This document shows, piece after piece, positions 58,145 through 64,000 of a stretch of 64,000 nucleotides of DNA. The position numbers and the translations under genes were made by a program. The stretch is from a virus: positions 30,521 to 94,520 of the IMG/VR virus record IMGVR_UViG_3300032323_003820; one strand, given 5' to 3'. The stretch's first letter is position 1; every line of letters begins with the position of its first letter. The notes beneath the pieces were generated by a model, which did not search any database, was not told the DNA's origin, and saw only the letters and a list, made by a program, of their open reading frames with translations.

Positions 58145-59095
58145 TTAAAACTTTTTCATTCTATTCATCATTTCAACAATTCTATTTTTTTGTTTGACGA
58201 CAGATTCTTTTAAATCTTCATCCAAATAAGAAAATTCATCGTCACCAGTCATTGTAGTTATATCTTCCCACGAGGAGGTATTTGGTTCAAATTCTTCGTA
58301 GTCTGACATGTCAAGTTCATTATCATCGAACTCTTCACCTTCGGCATCCGCCTTATTTTTTCTTCTCATTTTATTCCAAACATGTCTACGTGGATATTGT
58401 TCGTCAGTTTCTTGATAATCTTCTTCGATTTCTTCATCTTTCACTTCGTAGTCTGAAAATGCCGACTCCATTGTTTCATATACTGGCTCTGCACCATCAG
58501 ATTCAAAATCAAATGCAGATTTAACTTCCTCATCATCCAAGTCCATGTCGTAGGCCTTTTCAGAGTATGCATCACCACCATCTTTGGGTCCTTTACTTTT
58601 GAAAGTGTATGCACTCTCTAATTCATCATAAGGGTCTCCTTGTTCTGTCTCTTCAACTTCTCCTTCAACGTAATCAAACTTATCAGAAAGATTCAAATCT
58701 TCAACATTTTTTAAATCTTTTACCTGTTGCATTTCTTCTTCCATTTCGTAGTTTGAACCACATTCCATGCATTCACCTTCTTCCATGTTTCCACCATAAC
58801 CACACTCCATACATTCACCTTCTTGCATCATCCCACCACATTCTGAACATAATTCTTTTTCTTCTTCCATCGGTTGAACTTGTTCGTTAATACCAACATT
58901 TTTATATGCAGTAACAACATTCTTGTTACTCAACGTCACACCACCTTTGTCATTTGCAAAATCTTGAACATATAATGGTTGTTCACTTTTTATTTTAGGT
59001 TGCATTGTTCTATAACCGTCGTATAGAGACCTGTGCTTATCTAAAATGCTACTTTTTTCTTCATTAGACATAAGTCCTATTGCCCATTGTTTCAT
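58145..59095 (-). CDS. Acidic protein with repeated zinc-ribbon-like Cys motifs
   Basis: 316 residues from ATG 59095 (an upstream AT-rich extension is rejected). KELCSECGGMMQEGECMECGYGGNMEEGECMECGSN gives three C-x-x-C-G pairs separated by a duplicated EGECMECG, able to bind zinc. Long acidic stretches follow, then a basic helical C-terminus (VVKQKNRIVEMMNRMKKF). TATTTAT at 59116-59110 is 14 nt upstream. A core-like virion protein is plausible. Confidence 0.7.
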   Translation of the reverse strand: MKQWAIGLMSNEEKSSILDKHRSLYDGYRTMQPKIKSEQPLYVQDFANDKGGVTLSNKNVVTAYKNVGINEQVQPMEEEKELCSECGGMMQEGECMECGYGGNMEEGECMECGSNYEMEEEMQQVKDLKNVEDLNLSDKFDYVEGEVEETEQGDPYDELESAYTFKSKGPKDGGDAYSEKAYDMDLDDEEVKSAFDFESDGAEPVYETMESAFSDYEVKDEEIEEDYQETDEQYPRRHVWNKMRRKNKADAEGEEFDDNELDMSDYEEFEPNTSSWEDITTMTGDDEFSYLDEDLKESVVKQKNRIVEMMNRMKKF

Positions 59096-59109
59096 AATAA
59101 TCTTTTTTA

Positions 59110-59116
59110 ATAAATA
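59110..59116 (-). promoter_or_regulatory. TATTTAT late-promoter-like motif
   Basis: Minus-strand TATTTAT, 14 nt before the ATG at 59095. Confidence 0.5.
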
Positions 59117-59229
59117 TTGACGTAAAGAAATAAAACATCTAATATTGATATAACAAGTGAAACTCAAAACTTTTAGATAGTATCTTGGTAATTTACTTCT
59201 TTTATTTTGTTTTCACTTGTTTTTTTTTT

Positions 59230-59487
59230 ATGATAATTAATGACTACAATATATTTGAATACTGCGAAGGTGCAGTCGTTTTGGACGGACTTGATGATGC
59301 CATAGTTGGTATTTGTGAAGAGTTTGGTTCGGGTCCAAGAATAATGTATTCCAAAACAAAAATTTTAGAAATTCTCCAAAAAAGGGACCTAATGACTGAA
59401 GAAGAATCAGAAGAATTCTATGATTATAATATTTTAGGTCTTTATGTTGGAGAACAAAATCCAGTTTTTGTTATTACCTCCAAATAA
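59230..59487 (+). CDS. Conserved small phage protein
   Basis: 85 residues from ATG 59230. DYNIFEYCEGAVVLDGLDDAIVGICEEFGSGPRIMYSKTKILEILQKRDLMTEEESEEFYDYNI matches a small family widespread in phages and near-universal in its 'Y-S-x-x-K-I-x-x-I-L-x-x-x-D-x-M-T' pattern. Function unknown. Confidence 0.75.
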   Translation: MIINDYNIFEYCEGAVVLDGLDDAIVGICEEFGSGPRIMYSKTKILEILQKRDLMTEEESEEFYDYNILGLYVGEQNPVFVITSK

Positions 59488-59497
59488 CCTATCTTTG
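59467..59497 (+). promoter_or_regulatory. Host-type promoter of the 59.5 kb operon
   Basis: TTTG (59467-59470), 19-nt spacer, TATCTTTG (59490-59497), inside the upstream gene end. ATG 59502 is only 4 nt beyond, so the transcript would be nearly leaderless. Confidence 0.55.
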
Positions 59498-59501
59498 CTT
59501 C

Positions 59502-60152
59502 ATGATAAAAATACCTTACGATACCAAAGTCTGGGTAACCTCAGATACACACTACGGACACAAAAACATATGTCGTGGGGTCACCGATTGGAGAACTGAA
59601 TTAGGTGAAGTACCCATATCACAAACTCGTGATTTTCCCACAATAGAAAAAATGAATTCAACCATAGTTGACAACATAAATGAAAATGTTGGTCAAGAAG
59701 ATGTTTTGATACACCTTGGTGATTGGTCATTTGGTGGGTTTGATAGAATACGTGAATTTTGGGACAGGATAGTTTGTAAAAACATATATCTTGTTATCGG
59801 AAACCACGACCACCACATAGAAAATAATAGGGATGGTAGCCAAGGGTTATTTAAAAGGGTTTCTCATTACGATACACTTGATTACGGACAGTTTAAGTTC
59901 AAATTGATGCACTATCCCATATCTTCTTGGGATGGTCTAAATAAGGGTGTAATGCACTTACACGGACACTGTCATTTACCAACTCACATGAGGTTCGGGA
60001 GGGGTCAGAGAATGGATGTTGGTATGGATGGTCATCCTGAGTTCAGACCTTATGATTTACAAAGAGAAGTAATACCTTTGTTGAGACATAGAGAAAAACT
60101 TTCCGAAATGCCTAACGACCATCATGTTGAGAGATTATTAAATTCAAAATAG
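59502..60152 (+). CDS. Calcineurin-like metallophosphoesterase
   Basis: A 216-residue protein. Metal-site motifs in order: SDTHYGH, LGDWSFGG, GNHDHH, LMHYP and HGHCH. This subfamily is common in phages. A phosphodiesterase acting on nucleic acids or nucleotides is likely, but the substrate cannot be fixed. It opens a compact operon with kinase and RNA ligase genes. Confidence 0.9.
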   Translation: MIKIPYDTKVWVTSDTHYGHKNICRGVTDWRTELGEVPISQTRDFPTIEKMNSTIVDNINENVGQEDVLIHLGDWSFGGFDRIREFWDRIVCKNIYLVIGNHDHHIENNRDGSQGLFKRVSHYDTLDYGQFKFKLMHYPISSWDGLNKGVMHLHGHCHLPTHMRFGRGQRMDVGMDGHPEFRPYDLQREVIPLLRHREKLSEMPNDHHVERLLNSK

Positions 60153-60157
60153 CAACT

Positions 60158-60352
60158 ATGAAATTTGAACTTTCTGAAACACAATTACAAAAACTGAATG
60201 AATGGAAATTTTCCATCAATAAAATTTACGGACATCCCGGTACGTTCATTTACAAATTTATTCCTAATGGTATTGGTGAAACTGTTAAGGTTGAATCTAC
60301 CCTTGTTGGTCCTGAATATGAATTAGATTTAACAGAAATTGAAAATTGGTAA
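60158..60352 (+). CDS. Small conserved phage protein
   Basis: A 64-residue protein, MKFELSETQLQKLNEWKFSI..., of a type frequently seen in T4-like phages. Function unknown. It ends 1 nt before the kinase gene. Confidence 0.65.
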   Translation: MKFELSETQLQKLNEWKFSINKIYGHPGTFIYKFIPNGIGETVKVESTLVGPEYELDLTEIENW

Positions 60353-60353
60353 T

Positions 60354-60767
60354 ATGGACGGAATATTATTTTTAGTGAGAGGACTTCCTGGTTCAGGTAA
60401 GAGTACATTTGCAACCCATATTTGGAATGAATATTCTGTTTGTGAGGCTGATAAATTCTTTTATGATAAACAAGGAAACTATAACTTCGACTCTACCAAA
60501 ATAAGAGATGCACATGCTTGGTGTAAAAACGAAGTTGAGACGAGGATGAAAGACCATCAAATAAATCAACAATATTATCCTGAGATTGCAGTTTCCAACA
60601 CCTTTACTCAAGAGTGGGAAATGGAAGATTATTACAAACTAGCAGAAAAGTATGGTTATAAAGTAGTATCTTTAATTGTTGAAAATAGACACGGAGGAAA
60701 GAATGTTCATGGGGTTCCCGATGACAAGTTGGAAATAATGAAAAATAGATTTGAAATAAAACTTTAA
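60354..60767 (+). CDS. P-loop kinase-like ATPase
   Basis: 137 residues from ATG 60354. Walker A is at 10-18 (GLPGSGKST). CEADKFFYDKQGNYNFD, DAHAWCKNEVE and AVSNTFTQEWEME follow the layout of polynucleotide-kinase/NEDD4BP2-type P-loop proteins. It is compact, with a single domain. Proximity to an RNA ligase suggests 5'-end phosphorylation in RNA repair. Confidence 0.78.
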   Translation: MDGILFLVRGLPGSGKSTFATHIWNEYSVCEADKFFYDKQGNYNFDSTKIRDAHAWCKNEVETRMKDHQINQQYYPEIAVSNTFTQEWEMEDYYKLAEKYGYKVVSLIVENRHGGKNVHGVPDDKLEIMKNRFEIKL

Positions 60768-60768
60768 T

Positions 60769-61005
60769 ATGAAATTAAGGAAAATATTTTGTATCTTTGG
60801 AATGCACTCTTGGAGATACAAAAGAGAAAAACATAAAGTAACTGGTCATCCTGAAGGACGCGAGTTTGTTAGGGTTGTTGTCAGAGAATGTGAAGTTTGT
60901 TCTCACAGAGAACATCACTTATTACCGAAACATTCAGGATTCACAAGATGGAGAAGTTTTGACCATGTATCAGGAGATGCAACAATAAAATATGAAGAAA
61001 TTTAA
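60769..61005 (+). CDS. Small Cys/His protein
   Basis: A 78-residue basic protein: MKLRKIFCIFGMHSWRYKREKHKV...RECEVCSHREHH, with C-x-x-C plus His, possible zinc binding, recalling DUF1660-type small phage proteins. 1 nt after the kinase gene. Confidence 0.65.
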   Translation: MKLRKIFCIFGMHSWRYKREKHKVTGHPEGREFVRVVVRECEVCSHREHHLLPKHSGFTRWRSFDHVSGDATIKYEEI

Positions 61006-61016
61006 AACAAACAAAT

Positions 61017-61220
61017 ATGCAAACATTGATTTTTAACACGACAACAAAAACCGCAGAGGTGATTTATGAAAATGGTGTAAGTAAAACTTACGATGATGTA
61101 CCGACCGTAGCAATTATGGAAGGTTTCTATGAAATCCGTCAAACTGATATGATGGAAGATAAAAGGTATCCAGTTCTCAGGCTCCCAATCGCAAACACCA
61201 TTATGGAAATCAAACGATGA
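61017..61220 (+). CDS. Small conserved phage protein
   Basis: A 67-residue, beta-rich protein (TLIFNTTTKTAEVIYENGVSKTYDDVPTV...RYPVLRLPIANTIMEI). Similar short proteins occur in other T4-like phages (from memory). It overlaps the ligase start by 4 nt. Confidence 0.65.
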   Translation: MQTLIFNTTTKTAEVIYENGVSKTYDDVPTVAIMEGFYEIRQTDMMEDKRYPVLRLPIANTIMEIKR

Positions 61221-62374
61221 ACTTAAGTCTTGAAATATTAAACCAATATGTCGAAGAGGGTTGGGTGGTCAAAAATGACCATCCTTCACTTCCATTATCT
61301 ATCTACAATTACTCTCGTAAAACACAATATGATGGTAAGTGGGATAATGTTACTTTGCAATGTAGGGGAGTAATCACCGATAATGCAACAGGTAAAGTAT
61401 TGGTTAGACCTTTCAAGAAATTTTTCAACTATGAGGAATTAGTAGGAAACAAATGGAAAGAATCTCAGCTTCCACCCATGAGTGATTATGTTTACATCCA
61501 AGAAAAACTTGATGGTTCTCTCGGCATACTCTTTAATTATGAAGGTGAGTGGATAATGGCAACCCGTGGTTCGTTTGTTTCTGAACAAGCAATCAAAGGT
61601 CTTGAAATCCTGAAGTCAAAATATAATTTGGACTCTTGGTTGAAACATTATGGTTACCTTGTCGAAATAATCTATCCTGAGAATAGAATTGTTGTAGACT
61701 ATGGTAAAAAAGAGAGGGTGGTATTTCTTTCAGTTGTGATGAACGAAAGTTATGAATGGGGACCGTTCGATGATAGTGAACAACACTGGACTATATCTAG
61801 GTCTATATTCAAAATGAATGGCATAAAAAAAGAAGATGTGGTTCGAACCGAACAACATTTTAATTTTTCTGATGACCTATATAAGTCTCTGAAGGAAAAA
61901 AATGAGAATAATCAAGAAGGTTTTGTTATAAGGTTCCATCCTGGTAATTTCAGAGTAAAAATAAAGTTTGAGGAATACGTTAGACTCCATAAAATAATAA
62001 CTCAAGTATCAACTTATGATATATGGGAACATTTGAAAAATGGTAAAGATATTTCCGAACTACTCGAAAAAGTACCTGATGAATTCGATAAGTGGGTAAA
62101 ACATACTGTGAAAACTTTGGAGTATCACAAATTTGCTTTGGAAGAAAGATGTGGTAAATCTCATGATTATTTTAGGTATGGTAAATTTAATGACGTTGAA
62201 CCTGAACCCACAAAGAAAGAGTTTGCAGAACACATAAAAAAATATACCAATCCTAAATTACATGGACTTATGTTTGCAATTTGGGATGGTAATAGAAAAA
62301 GAATCGATGAAATTCTTTGGAAACTAATTAAACCTGAATATTCTAAACCCTTTTGGCAAAAAGAAACAGAATGA
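61217..62374 (+). CDS. RNA ligase, T4 Rnl1-like
   Basis: A 385-residue ATP-dependent ligase. Motif I is EKLDGSLG (adenylated Lys97), preceded by LQCRGVITDNATGKVLVRPFKKFFNYEE. Motif III-like VEIIYPENRIVVDYG, motif IV EGFVIRF (234-240) and motif V RVKIKFEEYVRLH (Lys248, Lys250) follow. T4 Rnl1 with Pnkp repairs tRNAs cut by host anticodon nucleases. Nine phage tRNAs and the nearby P-loop kinase fit that role. Confidence 0.9.
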   Translation: MNLSLEILNQYVEEGWVVKNDHPSLPLSIYNYSRKTQYDGKWDNVTLQCRGVITDNATGKVLVRPFKKFFNYEELVGNKWKESQLPPMSDYVYIQEKLDGSLGILFNYEGEWIMATRGSFVSEQAIKGLEILKSKYNLDSWLKHYGYLVEIIYPENRIVVDYGKKERVVFLSVVMNESYEWGPFDDSEQHWTISRSIFKMNGIKKEDVVRTEQHFNFSDDLYKSLKEKNENNQEGFVIRFHPGNFRVKIKFEEYVRLHKIITQVSTYDIWEHLKNGKDISELLEKVPDEFDKWVKHTVKTLEYHKFALEERCGKSHDYFRYGKFNDVEPEPTKKEFAEHIKKYTNPKLHGLMFAIWDGNRKRIDEILWKLIKPEYSKPFWQKETE

Positions 62375-62577
62375 ACAATTTAGATATAAATAGAATTATA
62401 AAAGAACGGAACGTACATTCCACTTTTCTTAATGAGGAAGGGCTTGTTATTGCGTTGAAAGAATCTTATAATTTGGGCGTTGAGGATGTTCTGTCTTGGT
62501 TATCCGAGATGGAACACCTTTGTCCAAATGTTCATTATCTAATAGAAGAATGGAATAATCAAAATAATAAAAAATAA
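62371..62577 (+). CDS. Small hypothetical protein
   Basis: 68 residues from ATG 62371, overlapping the ligase stop (ATGA). Helical: NNLDINRIIKERNVHSTFLNEEGLVIALKESYNLGVEDVLSWLSEM. Function unknown. Confidence 0.65.
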   Translation: MNNLDINRIIKERNVHSTFLNEEGLVIALKESYNLGVEDVLSWLSEMEHLCPNVHYLIEEWNNQNNKK

Positions 62578-62580
62578 GAA

Positions 62581-62754
62581 ATGACAAACGAAGAAATAGT
62601 TGAAGAAATATTGCATGAAGCTAGTGTTTTTGGGATTATGAAAGAAGTCATCAATCAAGCGGGTCAAATTATGTTGAATAACCCAAAAATTGATAGGGTT
62701 ATCGCATACGAAACCGCATTAAATGATTTAAAACAAATAAAAGATGGGAAATAA
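62581..62754 (+). CDS. Small hypothetical protein (57 residues)
   Basis: MTNEEIVEEILHEASVFGIMKEV... ATG 3 nt after the previous stop, overlapping the next gene by 11 nt. Its end is fixed by TAA 62752-62754. Helical, unknown role. Confidence 0.6.
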   Translation: MTNEEIVEEILHEASVFGIMKEVINQAGQIMLNNPKIDRVIAYETALNDLKQIKDGK

Positions 62755-63037
62755 AACTTTAAGATTTTTGGTGGTCATATTGGCCATATTTTCTATTTGG
62801 GTTGTTTTTCAAAACACCTCTGACAGATATAAAATAAACAAACAACACGAATCAGAAGTGAAGTTACTTCGAGACAGTATACTTTTATTTAAATCTCAAA
62901 AGGATTCATTGTATGCTGAATTGTATCCTTGCGAAATAGAACTAAATAGGTTCCAAATCGCATTCAGGATTTTAGAAGATAGAAATCCGAAAGCCGCAGA
63001 ACAGTACGGTGACATTATTTCAGACGAGACAGAATGA
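62744..63037 (+). CDS. Membrane-anchored coiled-coil small protein
   Basis: A 97-residue protein with an N-terminal membrane helix (TLRFLVVILAIFSIWVVFQ) and a charged coiled-coil ectodomain with one Cys. Unknown function. ATGA overlap with the Smr-like gene. Confidence 0.65.
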   Translation: MGNKTLRFLVVILAIFSIWVVFQNTSDRYKINKQHESEVKLLRDSILLFKSQKDSLYAELYPCEIELNRFQIAFRILEDRNPKAAEQYGDIISDETE

Positions 63038-63246
63038 AAGAATTAGATTTACACGGATATTTTCATCATCAAGTTCAATTAGAAGTCGAAAACTTTGTAT
63101 TTTTGAACTCTAAGGAACTCCCCCTCAGAATTATTATAGGTAGGTCTGAAATGATGAGAAATCTTGTCGAATTCACACTTAAATCGAATAACTTTAGTTA
63201 TAATATTCCTGTACATAACCCAGGTGAAATAATTGTTTTATCATGA
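63034..63246 (+). CDS. Smr-domain-like protein
   Basis: A 70-residue protein. LDLHGYFHHQV at the start and LRIIIGRSEMMRNLVEF resemble the core of the Smr domain (L-D-L-H-G, then I-I-x-G-x-S/G). Smr domains bind or cut nucleic acids and some act in ribosome rescue. This copy is minimal, so activity is uncertain. Confidence 0.7.
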   Translation: MKELDLHGYFHHQVQLEVENFVFLNSKELPLRIIIGRSEMMRNLVEFTLKSNNFSYNIPVHNPGEIIVLS

Positions 63247-64000
63247 ATAATTTAGATGCAAGATACCAAGCATTACTTGAAGACATTCTACATTTAGGTG
63301 TTGAAAAAACTGATAGGACAGGAACTGGAACTATTTCAGTTTTTGGAAGACAAATTCGTCACAGGATGAGGGAGGGATTTCCATTACTTACAACAAAGAA
63401 GATGGCATGGAAAACTATGGTGACTGAGTTATTATGGTTTCTGAGAGGAGATACTAATATCAAATTCCTCTTGGATTATGATTGCCACATTTGGGATGGT
63501 GATGCTTATAAAAACTATTGTAAATGGTATGATTCTTCGATAAACGCTGAACTCCCTCAAAAATATACAAAAGAAGAATTCATCAATAAAATCAAAACCG
63601 ATGATGAGTTTGCACACAAGTGGGGTGAATTAGGTCCAATTTATGGAAAACAATGGAGGGATTGGTGTGGAAAAGATGAAGTAAATTTGACGGATGAAAG
63701 AGACGAAAATGGTTATTTGAAATTCGAAAAAAACCATATTGCAGGAGTAGACCAAATTCAAAACCTAATTAACGAACTCAAAACAAATCCTGATAGTAGA
63801 AGGTTGATGGTTAATGCTTGGAATGTGGGTGAGTTTGACCAAATGGTACTACCACCTTGTCATTATGGGTTTCAAGTTTATACGAGAAAGTTGAGTTTAA
63901 AAGAAAGGTATAGCATTGCCAAATATGACTGGCCGCCAGATGGTTTACATAATGTAGCTATAAATCGTTTAGAACAACGAAACATTCCAAGAAGAGCAAT
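63243..64000 (+). CDS. thyA: Thymidylate synthase (partial, runs off right edge)
   Basis: 252 codons are present. DRTGTGTISVFGRQIRHRM holds the folate/phosphate Arg, PLLTTKKMAWKTMVTELLWFLRGDTN and GELGPIYGKQWRDW are family blocks, and VLPPCHYGFQVY contains the catalytic Cys. After it comes KLSLKERYSIAKYDWPPDGLH..., an insertion relative to E. coli ThyA similar to that of Bacteroidota enzymes (from memory). It converts dUMP to dTMP for phage DNA synthesis. It begins 4 nt inside the Smr-like gene. Confidence 0.93.
   Translation, partial: MNNLDARYQALLEDILHLGVEKTDRTGTGTISVFGRQIRHRMREGFPLLTTKKMAWKTMVTELLWFLRGDTNIKFLLDYDCHIWDGDAYKNYCKWYDSSINAELPQKYTKEEFINKIKTDDEFAHKWGELGPIYGKQWRDWCGKDEVNLTDERDENGYLKFEKNHIAGVDQIQNLINELKTNPDSRRLMVNAWNVGEFDQMVLPPCHYGFQVYTRKLSLKERYSIAKYDWPPDGLHNVAINRLEQRNIPRRA

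Noticed and set aside
981-59116. Standard T4 late promoter TATAAATA
   Set aside because: The boxes upstream of genes read TATTTAT in the sense direction, the reverse of T4, so I report a distinct motif instead.
1-64000. Prophage or integrative element
   Set aside because: No integrase, excisionase, repressor cluster or att duplication is visible; content fits a large lytic phage, though the rest of the genome is unseen.

Overview
This window is a 64 kb piece of a large, AT-rich, T4-like tailed phage (myovirus head module) that very probably infects a Bacteroidota (flavobacteria-like) host. The phage assignment rests on a contiguous leftward block that encodes a gp17-type large terminase, gp20-type portal, gp21-type prohead protease, acidic core/scaffold protein and gp23-type major capsid protein. 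The host assignment is an inference. It rests on several promoters of the Bacteroidota type (TTTG, 19-20 nt, then TAnnTTTG), on a TonB-dependent receptor with a lipoprotein partner, on a bS21 homologue, on a thymidylate synthase with a Bacteroidota-like insertion, and on the scarcity of Shine-Dalgarno sites. No integrase, transposase or CRISPR array was seen.

Layout. 1-6.6 kb: tail/baseplate-like and small virion-type proteins. 6.6-22.8 kb (minus strand): head morphogenesis and packaging, interrupted by a plus-strand bS21 gene, ending with a Thr/Pro-repeat protein and a nucleotidyltransferase-glucosaminidase fusion. 22.8-29.5 kb: a proteostasis region with Hsp20, an N-domain-less ClpC-like unfoldase, an HExxH protein, an M20 peptidase and a complete tmRNA gene (ssrA) with an unusually long, atypical tag. 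29.6-34.6 kb: a host-like envelope cassette of TonB-dependent receptor, lipoprotein, GT2 glycosyltransferase and LpxH-like phosphoesterase. 34.7-45.7 kb: small late-type proteins, membrane proteins, RmlC-like and sulfotransferase-like enzymes, an M23 endopeptidase and a holin. 46-50.2 kb: seven leftward tRNA genes among small genes (two more tRNAs lie at 38.5 and 41.8 kb). 50.3-53.5 kb: HNH endonuclease, carbamoyltransferase and ClpP. 53.5-59.1 kb: a second leftward block of virion-like proteins plus two Fe/2OG-oxygenase-like proteins. 59.2-64 kb: a tight rightward operon with phosphoesterase, P-loop kinase, T4-Rnl1-like RNA ligase, an Smr-like protein and thymidylate synthase, cut by the window edge.

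How the parts may work together. Two promoter vocabularies are visible. Accessory genes (bS21, clpC, ssrA, clpP, the 59.5 kb operon) carry host-type TAnnTTTG elements. Twenty-two mostly structural or virion-type genes instead carry TATTTAT, always in the sense direction and within about 31 nt of the start codon, which looks like a phage late promoter. The phage supplies tmRNA, a Clp unfoldase that keeps a ClpP-docking-like loop, ClpP, a downstream peptidase, Hsp20, bS21, nine tRNAs and an RNA ligase/kinase pair. That amounts to a private translation-rescue and protein-turnover toolkit. A second theme is remodelling of the cell surface or of virion glycans. A third is a set of small proteins with N-termini of the type MKII(S/T)E-(A/S), resembling the prohead-protease site in the capsid protein, which may be packaged cargo.
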